NCBI GenBank assembly: GCA_947481575.1
Contig: CANKGV010000007.1
Span: 43,999 to 107,998 of the forward strand
Source of the DNA: Alphaproteobacteria bacterium
GTDB taxonomy: Bacteria > Pseudomonadota > Alphaproteobacteria > UBA2966 > CAIVPW01
Length of the DNA stretch: 64,000 nt
Direction of reading: 5' to 3'
Shown: piece by piece, positions 28,633-37,120 of the stretch
Numbering within the stretch: the first letter of the stretch is position 1
Layout of the letters: every line of letters starts with the position of its first letter
Notes under the pieces: model-generated
Database searches by the model: none
Told to the model about the DNA's origin: nothing
What the model saw: only the letters and a program-made list of their open reading frames with translations
Made by a program: the position numbers and the translations under genes

Positions 28633-29241
28633 CTAGAGGGCGCGCGGGGTCGTTGCGGCCTCGTGCGCGAAGGCGGCTACGGCCGCGATTCCTTCGGCCC
28701 ATGCTCCCGCTTCCGAACTGCCCGACAATTTGCGCGGCTTGAGGTTGTGGTCGCCGTCGGCGATCCAGTGGAACCGGATCGCCCGCGATAGCGCGTAGCC
28801 CTTCACGTCATCGGCCGAACCCAACGCATCGCGGGTGCCCTGCACGAACAACGCGGGGGTAGTCAGCGCCGCCAGGTGCTGCACCCTTTGCACGGCAGGA
28901 CGGCCGGCGGGGTGGAACGGATAGCCCAAGCACACCAGGCCCAGCACGCCTTCGTCGTCCGCCACCATGCTGGCGATGCGGCCACCCATCGACTTTCCGC
29001 CGATCAGCAGCGAGCGGCGCGAAATGCCTTCGGCATCCAGCGCGGCGATGACTTCGGCCCAAGTGGCGCGGAGCACCGCGGGTGCATCCGGCGGTCCGGC
29101 GCGGCCCGCGGTGCGCCGGCGCTGCATGTACGGGAACTCGAAGCGCACGACGGGAACGCCGGCGGCGGCGACGCCGGCGGCGAAGGCTGCCATAAACGGG
29201 CTGTCCATCGGGGCGCCGGCGCCGTGGGCCAGCGCCAGCAC
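28633..29241 (-). CDS. Alpha/beta-hydrolase (KANL3/Tex30-like family)
   Basis: 202 residues from GTG 29241; nucleophile elbow GGKSMGGR (Ser about 82), oxyanion segment AHGAGAPMDSPFM, Asp in QGTRDALG and His in IADGDHNLKP. The reading frame continues upstream to 29325 with protein-like sequence (ASAPPLLWTGRRD) that relatives also have, so the true start may be CTG 29325, which overlaps the parvulin stop as CTGA. Substrate unknown; cytoplasmic (no signal peptide). Confidence 0.78.
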   Translation of the reverse strand: MLALAHGAGAPMDSPFMAAFAAGVAAAGVPVVRFEFPYMQRRRTAGRAGPPDAPAVLRATWAEVIAALDAEGISRRSLLIGGKSMGGRIASMVADDEGVLGLVCLGYPFHPAGRPAVQRVQHLAALTTPALFVQGTRDALGSADDVKGYALSRAIRFHWIADGDHNLKPRKLSGSSEAGAWAEGIAAVAAFAHEAATTPRAL

Positions 29242-29321
29242 CGGACCCGGGGCCGCAGGGTCGCGGCGCCCGGTCCAGAGCAGCGGCGGCGCGCTGGCCG
29301 CCGCTGGGTTGGCGATGCCGC

Positions 29322-30203
29322 TCAGCGCGGCGCCGGAACCGGAACCGGCGTGGGCTGGGCCGCGTTAAGATCGCGCGGCGGCGGCAGGGGCGTGCCGTCC
29401 ATCTGGAACTTCTTGATCTCCAGGCCGGCGGTGAGGCCGGCATAGAGCTTGTCCAGCACTTCCTTGCCGATTTCGTCGCGAATATCGCCCTTCACCTCGT
29501 CGAAGGTCGGCACAGCGACCGGGCGGCGGGCGGTGACCGTGAGTACGTGGAAGCCGAACTGGGTCTTCAGCGGAGTCGTGGTGTACTCGCCATTGGCGAG
29601 CTTAAACGCCGCGTCCTCGAACTCCTTGATCACGTCGCCTTTCTTGAACCAGTCGATGTCGCCCGCCTGGACCGTTGGGTTCGGGCCCGTGGTGAGGCGC
29701 TGCACCAGAGTCTTGAACGGGATGCCGGCGTCGAGCTGCTTGATCGCCGCGATGGCGTCCGCTTCCTTTTGGAACAGCATCTGGCTGACCTGCAATTCGC
29801 TTTGGCCGCGCAGGCCACCGACGGTCGCCTCGTAGCGGTCCTTCATCGCCTGGTCGGTGATGCCGGCTTCGACGCTGCGGTTGATGAACGTCTCTTCCAG
29901 GACGCGCTCGGTCCAGTAGCCGATCTTGCGCAGCACTTCCGGGTCGCGGTCGAGGCCGGTGGCGCGCGCCTTGGCGGCCGCCAGACGGCTTTCGATCACG
30001 CCGTCGAGCAACTGCAGGTACAGCACGTCGAACGGCATCTGCTGCACGTTCGGGCCGAGCGACTCGTAGAGGAACGTGACTTCGCCGGCGTGGATTTCCA
30101 TGCCGCCAGCGATGGCGACCACGGGGTCGGCGTTCTGCTCGGCGGCGCCTGCCGTGGCGGCAGCCACGACGATCGCGAGGCAAAGTCCCCACGTTGGTTT
30201 CAT
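29322..30203 (-). CDS. Periplasmic parvulin-type peptidyl-prolyl isomerase
   Basis: 293 residues from ATG 30203 with AAGGA upstream. Signal peptide about 1-21 (MKPTWGLCLAIVVAAATAGA). A SurA-type N-terminal helical region follows, then a PpiC rotamase domain about 137-230 (VSQMLFQKEADAI, GDIDWFKKGDVIKEFEDAAF, LKTQFGFHVL). Chaperone-like folding of exported proteins is inferred from the family. The C-terminus is Pro-rich (PTPVPVPAPR). Confidence 0.9.
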   Translation of the reverse strand: MKPTWGLCLAIVVAAATAGAAEQNADPVVAIAGGMEIHAGEVTFLYESLGPNVQQMPFDVLYLQLLDGVIESRLAAAKARATGLDRDPEVLRKIGYWTERVLEETFINRSVEAGITDQAMKDRYEATVGGLRGQSELQVSQMLFQKEADAIAAIKQLDAGIPFKTLVQRLTTGPNPTVQAGDIDWFKKGDVIKEFEDAAFKLANGEYTTTPLKTQFGFHVLTVTARRPVAVPTFDEVKGDIRDEIGKEVLDKLYAGLTAGLEIKKFQMDGTPLPPPRDLNAAQPTPVPVPAPR

Positions 30204-30446
30204 GAGCGTTGTCCTTTCGGTCCGCGAGCGCCGGACGCTACGTTGGAAGGCTGATTTGAGCGAAGGCGGCATTTTTGCCGGGGAATCGCGCGCGCGGCAA
30301 GGGCCGCGGCCACGATGCCCAGTTCACACCAGCGTGCGCGCCCCCCGCCGCGCCCACGCCGCCAGCGCCCACAGGGCAACCGAGGAGGCGAACACCGCAG
30401 CGGCCAGCTTTCGGGAATGGCGCGCGATCACGCCCGCAGGCCTTGT

Positions 30447-30499
30447 GCGGGTGAGGGGAATCCAACCCTCGTCGTAGGCTTCGTACGCTTCCGCTCTGC
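30447..30499 (-). pseudogene. Degenerate tRNA-Gly copy (3' part)
   Basis: On the minus strand, 53 bases from the end of the D-stem to the acceptor (GCAGAGC...CACCCGC) match the intact tRNA-Gly at 31657-31709 at 46 of 53 positions without gaps. Anticodon loop (GTACG in place of TTCCC) and T-loop (TTG for TTC) are changed, and no CCA follows, so it is not a functional tRNA. It is in the same orientation as the intact gene, 1,210 bases away, with terC between them: the geometry of an integration site repeat. The rest of 30204-30446 shows nothing I can support. Confidence 0.65.
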
Positions 30500-30519
30500 C
30501 CTGAACGGTACCTCCATTC

Positions 30520-30597
30520 TTGACAATTGCGGACTGCCCCACCATTTCGAGACTGCAATCTGATCCGGGACCCTCTGGCAGCAAGGGCGCTTGCTGC
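30520..30597 (+). promoter_or_regulatory. Possible terC promoter and leader hairpin
   Basis: A perfect TTGACA at 30520-30525 has only a weak -10 candidate (CATTTC, 30543-30548). An 8-bp perfect hairpin GCAGCAAG/CTTGCTGC with loop GGCG lies at 30578-30597, 57 bases before the ATG. TerC/Alx genes are often controlled by structured leaders (Mn-sensing or pH-sensing), but this leader does not match the yybP-ykoY consensus as I know it. Confidence 0.35.
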
Positions 30598-30653
30598 GAT
30601 GTCGGATCTCCTCAGCTACCGCGTTACGCGCGCAACAGCATCTGGAGGTCCCC

Positions 30654-31643
30654 ATGGGATTCTTGTCCCTCGGCGCTTCGTTTCTCGGTCAACCCGTTTG
30701 GGCTTGGCTAGTGTTTGGCGCGGTCGTGGCCACGCTGCTGACACTCGACCTTGGCATTTTGCACCGCACGTCGCGCGAGATTCCCGTTGGCGAAAGCCTG
30801 CTGCTCTCTGGCGGGTACATTGCCGTCGCGCTGCTGTTTGGCGGTTGGATCTGGTGGTCCCAAGGTGCGCAGCCCGGGATCGATTTCTTGACCGGCTACC
30901 TCGTCGAGAAAAGCCTCTCCCTCGACAACGTATTCGTGATCTCCCTGATCTTCGCGACGCTCGCGATCCCCCGCCCGCTGCAGCATCGCGTGCTGTTCTA
31001 CGGCATCCTTGGCGTCCTGATCATGCGTGCCGTAATCATCGGCTTCGGCACGTCAATCGTGACGCAATTCGCCTGGGTGTTGTTCGTGTTCGGCGGCTTC
31101 TTGATGTTCACTGGGATCAAGATGCTGTTCGTGGCCGAGAACCCGGCGGCTATGGCCGACAGCCGCGTGCTCCGCTTCCTGCGCAAGCATTTGCGAGTGA
31201 CCGACCAGCTCCGGGGCGAAGCCTTCTTTTGGCGCGAGAGCGGGCCAACGGGCATGGGCACCGCGTGGCATGCGACGCCCCTGTTTCTTGCCCTGGTGAT
31301 GGTCGAGACGATCGATCTGGTGTTCGCGGTGGACAGCGTGCCCGCCGTACTCGCAATCACGACCGACCCATACATCGTGTACACGTCAAACATCTTCGCG
31401 GTGCTCGGCCTGCGGGCGCTGTATTTCGCCCTTGCCGCCAGCGTTCACCGTTTCCACTACCTCAAGTACGCGCTTGGACTAGTGCTGGTGTTCATCGGCG
31501 CAAAGATCTTTGTCGGCCATGCGTTCGGCAAGATCGACCCCGCCGTCTCACTGGGCGTCACGTTCGGCCTGCTGGCCGGCGGAATCCTATTCTCGATCTG
31601 GAAGACGCGCGGAACCCGCGGGCTGGCGCTAGCCCGGGATTAA
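30654..31643 (+). CDS. TerC/Alx family integral membrane protein
   Basis: 329 residues, about eight TM helices. Contains the TerC signature acidic membrane motifs SLSLDNVFVISLIF and VMVETIDLVFAVDSVPAV, plus LRALYFALAASVHRFHYL. The family is implicated in Mn2+ export and tellurite resistance. Start MGFLSLGASF at 30654 is supported by GGAGG at 30644-30648. It stands alone between a tRNA-Gly gene and a degenerate copy of the tRNA 3' end, suggesting acquisition by integration. Confidence 0.93.
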   Translation: MGFLSLGASFLGQPVWAWLVFGAVVATLLTLDLGILHRTSREIPVGESLLLSGGYIAVALLFGGWIWWSQGAQPGIDFLTGYLVEKSLSLDNVFVISLIFATLAIPRPLQHRVLFYGILGVLIMRAVIIGFGTSIVTQFAWVLFVFGGFLMFTGIKMLFVAENPAAMADSRVLRFLRKHLRVTDQLRGEAFFWRESGPTGMGTAWHATPLFLALVMVETIDLVFAVDSVPAVLAITTDPYIVYTSNIFAVLGLRALYFALAASVHRFHYLKYALGLVLVFIGAKIFVGHAFGKIDPAVSLGVTFGLLAGGILFSIWKTRGTRGLALARD

Positions 31644-31652
31644 GAGGAAACC

Positions 31653-31726
31653 TGGAGCGGGTGAAGGGAATCGAACCCTCGTCGTAAGCTTGGGAAGCTT
31701 CTGCTCTGCCATTGAGCTACACCCGC
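31653..31726 (-). tRNA. tRNA-Gly (anticodon CCC)
   Basis: Full cloverleaf on the minus strand: acceptor GCGGGTG/CACCCGC, D-arm GCTCAATGGCAGAGC, anticodon loop TTCCCAA (anticodon CCC), T-arm GAGGG-TTCGATT-CCCTT, discriminator T, and genomically encoded CCA at 31655-31653. It reads GGG codons. Its 3' end faces terC. Confidence 0.95.
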
Positions 31727-31820
31727 GCCGCGCGGCGCATTGTGCTTAAGAGCGCCGCCCTGCGCCAGCCGATTGTGCGTGTTCTTGACGCTGCGCGGCC
31801 GGGGGGCTATCGGGGGCCCC

Positions 31821-33026
31821 ATGGCGAAACGAACCAGCAAACCCGCGCGGGCCGCGGGACCCGGTCTGCGCACGCTGAGCGTGCATGGCGGCGTGCGCCG
31901 CTCGCAGTTCGGCGAGACCAGCGAAGCGTTGTTCCTTACCTCGGGCTATGTGTACGACAGCCCCGAGCAGGCTGAAGGACGCTTCAAGGGCGAGAACGAA
32001 GGCTTCATCTACAGCCGTTTCGGCAACCCGACCGTTTCCATGTTCGAGGACCGGATGGCGGCCCTGGAAGGCGCCGAGGCGGCATGGGGCACGGCCACCG
32101 GTATGGCGGCGGTATTTGCCGCGCTGGCGTGCCAGGTCAAGGCGGGCGATCGCATCGTGGCGGCCCGCGCGCTGTTCGGCTCTAACCGCTACATCCTGGA
32201 CGAGATCCTGCCGCGCTGGGGCGTGAAGGTGACGCTGGTGGACGGGCGCGACTTGGGCGCCTGGGCCAAGGCGTTGCGCAGGCCGGCCAAGATCGTGTTC
32301 GTGGAATCGCCGTCCAACCCGACGCTGGAGATCATCGACATCGCGGCGGTGGCCAAGCTTGGCCACGCCGCGGGGGCGCGGGTGATCGTGGACAACGTGT
32401 TCGCCACGCCGGTGCTGCAGCAGCCGCTGAAGCTGGGCGCGGACATCATCGTGTACTCGGCGACCAAGCACATCGACGGCCAAGGCCGGGTGCTCGGCGG
32501 CGCGGTGCTGGGCACCAAGGAATTCTGCGACAAGGAACTGAAGCCGTTCATCCGCAACACAGGCCCGAGCCTTTCGCCGTTCAATGCCTGGGTGCTGCTG
32601 AAGGGGTTGGAAACCTTGGCGCTGCGCGTCGAAGCCAGCAGCAAGGCGGCGGCGCAAATTGCCGATTTCCTGGCGGCGCAAAAGGGCGTCGAGCGTGTGC
32701 TGTACCCGGGTCGCGCCGATCACCCCCAGTTCGAACTGGCGGCCAAGCAGATGAGCGCGTTCGGCACGGTGGTGACCTTCGATTTGAAGGGCGGCAAGGC
32801 GGCGGCATTCCGTATGCTGCGCAAGCTGAAGCTGATTGCGATCTCGAATAACCTGGGCGATGCGAAGAGCCTGATCACGCATCCGGCCACCACCACGCAC
32901 CAGCGGCTGGACCCAGCCGAACGCCAGCGCGTGGGGATCGGCGAGGGGTTGGTGCGCCTGTCGGTGGGCCTGGAAGACGTGGCGGACCTGGAGCGCGACC
33001 TCGCCCAGGCGCTGGCCGGCGCATGA
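31821..33026 (+). CDS. metZ: O-succinylhomoserine sulfhydrylase
   Basis: PLP enzyme making homocysteine from O-succinylhomoserine and sulfide. 401 residues from ATG 31821. Start segment [20 protein letters not shown], cofactor region YSRFGNPTV, and the PLP lysine in [12 protein letters not shown] with VLGGAVLG after it are typical of MetZ rather than of cystathionine synthase. The upstream 94 bases, shared with the divergent tRNA, contain TTGACG (31785) and TATCGG (31808) with 17-base spacing, very close to the ATG. Stop overlaps apaG (ATGA at 33023). Confidence 0.93.
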   Translation: MAKRTSKPARAAGPGLRTLSVHGGVRRSQFGETSEALFLTSGYVYDSPEQAEGRFKGENEGFIYSRFGNPTVSMFEDRMAALEGAEAAWGTATGMAAVFAALACQVKAGDRIVAARALFGSNRYILDEILPRWGVKVTLVDGRDLGAWAKALRRPAKIVFVESPSNPTLEIIDIAAVAKLGHAAGARVIVDNVFATPVLQQPLKLGADIIVYSATKHIDGQGRVLGGAVLGTKEFCDKELKPFIRNTGPSLSPFNAWVLLKGLETLALRVEASSKAAAQIADFLAAQKGVERVLYPGRADHPQFELAAKQMSAFGTVVTFDLKGGKAAAFRMLRKLKLIAISNNLGDAKSLITHPATTTHQRLDPAERQRVGIGEGLVRLSVGLEDVADLERDLAQALAGA

Positions 33027-33427
33027 GCGACGGAGCCTATCGCCGCGTTACCCGCTCCATCGAGGTCGCGGTGGAGCCGTCCTACCTGGAGGACCAGTCG
33101 GAGCCGGATCAGCGCCGCTACATGTGGGCGTACCAGGTGCGGATCGAGAACCGCGGCACCGAGACGGTGCAACTGCGCATGCGCCACTGGCGCATCACCG
33201 ACGCAAACGGCCGGGTCGAAGAAGTTCACGGCGAGGGGGTGATCGGCGAGCAGCCGGTCCTGCGGCCCGGCGATGTGCATGAGTACGCCAGCGGCTGCCC
33301 GCTCTCCACGCCATCGGGGTTTATGGGCGGGACCTACGACATGGAGACATCCACCGGCGAGCGTTTTGCCGTGGAAATCCCCGTGTTTTCGCTGGATAGC
33401 CCATACCAGGAACGGCGCCTGCAGTAG
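33023..33427 (+). CDS. apaG: ApaG domain protein, copy 1
   Basis: 134 residues, fibronectin-III-like fold. Typical ApaG parts: [66 protein letters not shown] and [10 protein letters not shown]. Function in bacteria unclear (linked with Co/Mg resistance in enteric bacteria). Overlaps metZ by four bases. A second paralogue follows 66 bases later. Confidence 0.94.
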   Translation: MSDGAYRRVTRSIEVAVEPSYLEDQSEPDQRRYMWAYQVRIENRGTETVQLRMRHWRITDANGRVEEVHGEGVIGEQPVLRPGDVHEYASGCPLSTPSGFMGGTYDMETSTGERFAVEIPVFSLDSPYQERRLQ

Positions 33428-33493
33428 GGGTGGCTTCCTTTACAAGGCCCGGCGGCGGGCCGATAGTATTGGAAATTCAGCCCCCTGCCCCCC

Positions 33494-33886
33494 ATGTATC
33501 GCAGAACGACCCGCTCCATCGAGGTCACCGTCAAACCGATGTATCTGGAGGACCAGTCGGAGCCTTCCAGCGAGCATTACGTTTGGGCGTTTTGGGTGCG
33601 GATCGAGAACCACGGCCGGGAAACGGTGCACCTGCGCGCGGGGCATCTGCGCACCGCCGACGCGATCGGGCGATTTGAGGAAATGCACGGCGAGGGAGTT
33701 GTGGGTGAGCAGCCCACCCTGCGGCCGGGCGAATCGTTCGAGTACACCAGCGGCAAACCGCTGACGACGCCTTCGGGAATCATGTTCGGCACGTATGAGA
33801 TGGAAACCGAGGCGGGCGAGCAGTTCGTGGTAGAGATTCCGGCGTTTTCGCTGGACAGCCCGTACCAAGAGCGCCGGCTCCATTAG
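33494..33886 (+). CDS. ApaG domain protein, copy 2
   Basis: 130 residues; aligns with copy 1 from end to end ([54 protein letters not shown], and the shared end [11 protein letters not shown]). The two differ at many positions, so the duplication is not recent. Tandem apaG is unusual. The start at 33494 lacks a strong ribosome binding site; it may be read with copy 1. Confidence 0.92.
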   Translation: MYRRTTRSIEVTVKPMYLEDQSEPSSEHYVWAFWVRIENHGRETVHLRAGHLRTADAIGRFEEMHGEGVVGEQPTLRPGESFEYTSGKPLTTPSGIMFGTYEMETEAGEQFVVEIPAFSLDSPYQERRLH

Positions 33887-33937
33887 CCGCCGCTGCCGGC
33901 ACCGGGCCGGCACAAACCAATTCAAGGAGGCCTTGTC

Positions 33938-34570
33938 ATGAAAGCTCCGGGAAAATCCCGGTCACGAGCCGTTGGGCCCACCAAGCCCTCGCGCCAGGAA
34001 GCCGAAGACGCAGTGCGCATACTGTTGCGCTGGGCCGGCGATGACCCATCCCGCGAAGGCCTGTTGGCCACGCCGGACCGCGTGGTCCGTTCCTACGAGG
34101 AGATCTTCCACGGCTATGCGGAAGACCCCGTGAAGCTGCTGCAAGGCGGCTTCGAGGAGATCGGCGGCTACGACGAGATGGTGACGCTGCGCGATATCCG
34201 GCTGGAGTCCCATTGCGAGCACCACATGATGCCGATCATCGGCAAGGTGCACGTGGCGTATCTGCCCGAGAAGCGCGTCGTGGGCATCAGCAAGCTCGCG
34301 CGGGTGGTCGAGGTGTATTCGAAGCGCCTGCAGATCCAGGAAAAGCTGACCGCCGAGATCGCCAACGCGCTGAACGACGTGCTGCACCCCCGCGGGGTAG
34401 GCGTGGTGGTCGAGGCGGTGCATCACTGCATGACCACACGCGGCGTCCATAAACCGGGCGTGGCGATGGTGACCAGCCAAATGCTGGGCGCATTCCGCGA
34501 CGACGCGCGCACGCGCAAGGAATTCCTGTCGATGATCTACTCGCGCGGCCAACCGGGCGGCGACTACTAG
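33938..34570 (+). CDS. folE: GTP cyclohydrolase I
   Basis: First step of tetrahydrofolate synthesis. 210 residues; Zn ligands in [11 protein letters not shown] and [11 protein letters not shown], substrate loop [28 protein letters not shown]. The C-terminal half is the T-fold. AAGGAGG about seven bases upstream is the best ribosome binding site in this region. It lies 51 bases after apaG copy 2. Confidence 0.96.
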   Translation: MKAPGKSRSRAVGPTKPSRQEAEDAVRILLRWAGDDPSREGLLATPDRVVRSYEEIFHGYAEDPVKLLQGGFEEIGGYDEMVTLRDIRLESHCEHHMMPIIGKVHVAYLPEKRVVGISKLARVVEVYSKRLQIQEKLTAEIANALNDVLHPRGVGVVVEAVHHCMTTRGVHKPGVAMVTSQMLGAFRDDARTRKEFLSMIYSRGQPGGDY

Positions 34571-34590
34571 GCAGCCCGGCACGATTTCTT

Positions 34591-35763
34591 ATGGCGCGCC
34601 CCACGCTCGACCCGGTTGCGATGCTGGCGCGCTTGGTGGCGTTCGACACCACCAGCGCCAAATCGAATCTGGACCTGATCGAGTTCGCCGCAGAACACTT
34701 GCGGACCGTGGGATGTGAACCGGAGCTGGTGTTTGACGAAACCGGCGCCAAGGCCAACCTGATCGGCACCATCGGTCCCGACCGCGCCGGCGGTGTGGTT
34801 CTATCCGGCCACACCGACGTCGTGCCGGTGGCGGGGCAGGCGTGGGATACCGACCCGTTTTGCCTGACCCAGCGCAACGGCCGCCTGCACGGCCGCGGGA
34901 CTGCCGACATGAAAGCGTTCCTGGCAGTGGGACTGGCATTGGCGCCAGAGTTCGCGGCCGCCGACTTGCAGCGGCCCGTGCACTTCGCATTCTCGTACGA
35001 TGAAGAGGTCGGATGCCTCGGCGTGCGGCGGATGATTCCAGCGCTTGCTAGGGGCGCCGCCAGACCTGCCGCCGTGATCGTGGGAGAGCCAACCGGCATG
35101 CGGGTCGTCACCGCCCACAAAGGCATCCGCACATTCCGCACGACGGTGACCGGCGTGGAGGCCCATTCCAGCGCACCGGCCAGCGGCGTCAACGCCATCT
35201 ACTTCGCCGCCAAAGCCATTTCGTTCCTGCGTTCGGAGGCGCGCCGCTTGGCTGCGGAAGGCGCGTCGGCCAACAGCGGTTACACGCCGCCCATGGCAAC
35301 GATCAGTGTGGGCACCATCGAGGGCGGGACCGCGCTGAATATCGTTCCCAAGACCTGCACATTCACTTGGGAGTGCCGCGTATTGCCAGGGGCCAACGCC
35401 GACGCAATCCCCGACAACTTCCACCGCTTCATCGCCGAAGAATTGCTACCGGCGGCGCTCGCCGAATCACCTTTTGCAGCGATCGTCACGGAGGCCACAG
35501 GCGCAGTGCCGGCATTCGATGGCGGCACCGATTCGCTCGCCGCGACGCTGGCTCTCAAGCTTGCGGGCAGCAACCGCACCGAGCGCGTCGCCTATGGCAG
35601 CGAGGCGGGATTGTTCCAGGAGTCGGGTCTATCCACTGTCCTGTGCGGCCCCGGCGACATTGCCGACGCGCATAAGCCCAACGAATCCCTGGCGATCACG
35701 CAACTAGACGCCTGCGTGGCATTCCACCGGCGCCTGATCGAACATCTGACTGCGGCGCGGTGA
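34591..35763 (+). CDS. argE: Acetylornithine deacetylase
   Basis: M20 metallopeptidase that releases ornithine for arginine synthesis. 390 residues: first metal ligand in SGHTDVVPVAG, bridging Asp in GRGTADMKAF, catalytic Glu in SYDEEVGCLG, a dimerisation lid from about 185-295, and final His-type ligands near YGSEAGLFQ. Related deacylases share the fold, but argF and argD lie 2.4 kb away, which supports ArgE. Confidence 0.88.
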   Translation: MARPTLDPVAMLARLVAFDTTSAKSNLDLIEFAAEHLRTVGCEPELVFDETGAKANLIGTIGPDRAGGVVLSGHTDVVPVAGQAWDTDPFCLTQRNGRLHGRGTADMKAFLAVGLALAPEFAAADLQRPVHFAFSYDEEVGCLGVRRMIPALARGAARPAAVIVGEPTGMRVVTAHKGIRTFRTTVTGVEAHSSAPASGVNAIYFAAKAISFLRSEARRLAAEGASANSGYTPPMATISVGTIEGGTALNIVPKTCTFTWECRVLPGANADAIPDNFHRFIAEELLPAALAESPFAAIVTEATGAVPAFDGGTDSLAATLALKLAGSNRTERVAYGSEAGLFQESGLSTVLCGPGDIADAHKPNESLAITQLDACVAFHRRLIEHLTAAR

Positions 35764-35769
35764 CGACCT

Positions 35770-36489
35770 ATGCCGGCAACCGCCACGGAGCGCGAAGAGG
35801 ACCTGGCGGCGGTTCCATACCTGCCGGCGATGATCGAGCGGATTGTGACGGCCAGCGGCATCCCACACGACCGCGCCATTCGCATCCTAGAACTGGCGGC
35901 CGGCGGAGGGCACTTGGCCGAGGCTCTGCTGCGGCAGTTTACGAACGCCGAGGCGACGTTGTTGGAGCCGGACGCCGATCTGCGTGCGGCCGCGCATGAG
36001 CGCCTGGCACCGTTCGCCGACCGCAGCCAGATCGCCGCCGCCGACTTCGCCAACGCCGACCTGCCGCGCGGGTTCGACCTCGTAGTATCGCTGTTTGGGT
36101 TCCACGGCGTGGACGATATCCCGCGACGCGCAGCATACCGTGCCATCTATTCGGCGTTGCTGCCCAACGGCGTTATGCTGATCGGCGATTCGGTGCGCGG
36201 GCCGACGGAATCCCTACAGGCGATCTATCGCGAGGTCTGGCGCCGCGACGCGGAGCGCGAAGGTATCGCTGCCGACATGTTAGCGCGTGCCGAGGCGCGC
36301 TTCGGCAGTGGCCGGGGCATGCTGCTGACCAACGAGCAGGCTTGGCTGATGAATATTGGGTACCGGGACATCGAGGTTCGCTACAAGAACCTAGGCTTTG
36401 CCGTGTTCGGCGGCCGCCGCCCGGTGGCCAGCGACTTCACCGTCGCCGAGGACGGCACCGCGAGTTTGCGGCGCCGTCCCGGCCGGTAG
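35770..36489 (+). CDS. SAM-dependent methyltransferase, class I
   Basis: 239 residues. Motif I ILELAAGGGHLAEAL, acidic residue ending beta2 LLEPDADL, DFANADLP, and motif IV-like FDLVVSLFGFHGVDD. No close named family recognised. Located six bases after argE, so probably co-transcribed. Substrate unknown. Confidence 0.75.
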   Translation: MPATATEREEDLAAVPYLPAMIERIVTASGIPHDRAIRILELAAGGGHLAEALLRQFTNAEATLLEPDADLRAAAHERLAPFADRSQIAAADFANADLPRGFDLVVSLFGFHGVDDIPRRAAYRAIYSALLPNGVMLIGDSVRGPTESLQAIYREVWRRDAEREGIAADMLARAEARFGSGRGMLLTNEQAWLMNIGYRDIEVRYKNLGFAVFGGRRPVASDFTVAEDGTASLRRRPGR

Positions 36490-36496
36490 ATCGAAC

Positions 36497-37096
36497 CTAG
36501 AGTACGACGGGTGCCAAGTACTGGCGGACTCCCGCCGACAGCTGCGCGTCGACGTCGTCCATCATGCTTTGCAGCATGTCGTGCCAGACCTGGTTGCGGT
36601 CGTTGATGCTGATGTCTTCCGCCACCGTGCGCGAACGCACCACGCGCGTGCGCGCCGCGTTTTGCACCTGCGTAGTGCCGAGAAACTCAACGCTGACTTC
36701 GATCGCCGCGTCATAGCGGGTGTCTTGCTCGTTGTAGAACGGCCCGGCAATGCCGGTGCGGACCGGCAACTTCACCGCAACTACACTGGCATCGATGATA
36801 GTCACCCGGATGCGGCCGCCGGTACCGCCGGTCTGCAGACGTGCCGCAGCCCAGGTGCGTACGGCCGCCGCGGGAGCTTGCGGCATCAGATGGTCAACAT
36901 TGGGCGCCGCCACCGGAGGGCGGTATTGATCGACGAATTCGATGGCCGTGGCATTGAGCCGGATCGGCTGCCCGGTGAACTTTACCGGGCCGAGGTCCGG
37001 CGTGCTGGGGGATGCGCACGCCGCCACCACAACAGTAAGCGCGATGGCGAGCGCCCGGGCCGGGTTAAGCAGTCGAGCCGTGGTTGAAATGTGCAT
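36497..37096 (-). CDS. Putative lipoprotein
   Basis: 199 residues. Signal peptide ends in the lipobox VAACAS (Cys about residue 27), so the mature protein is lipid-anchored. The mature part is beta-rich with no recognised domain; a short segment RTRVVRSRTVAEDISINDRN is polar. It lies after hslO on the same strand (24-base gap) and converges on the methyltransferase gene with seven bases between stops. Confidence 0.72.
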   Translation of the reverse strand: MHISTTARLLNPARALAIALTVVVAACASPSTPDLGPVKFTGQPIRLNATAIEFVDQYRPPVAAPNVDHLMPQAPAAAVRTWAAARLQTGGTGGRIRVTIIDASVVAVKLPVRTGIAGPFYNEQDTRYDAAIEVSVEFLGTTQVQNAARTRVVRSRTVAEDISINDRNQVWHDMLQSMMDDVDAQLSAGVRQYLAPVVL

Positions 37097-37120
37097 GGGT
37101 CCGCCTGTGCTGGCTTCGGG

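Noticed and set aside
30324..30584. An 86-codon minus-strand frame with a hydrophobic C-terminal stretch over the tRNA-like relic.
   Set aside because: It overlaps the tRNA-derived segment, so its protein-like look is explained by that; no ribosome binding site was found.
30520..30653. A yybP-ykoY Mn2+ riboswitch ahead of terC.
   Set aside because: The typical conserved loop sequences are not present; only an unrelated hairpin is seen.
28223..31643. A tellurite-resistance cluster, from terB and terC within 3 kb.
   Set aside because: No terA, terD or terZ genes; terB and terC are separated by unrelated minus-strand genes and terC seems to be an insertion.
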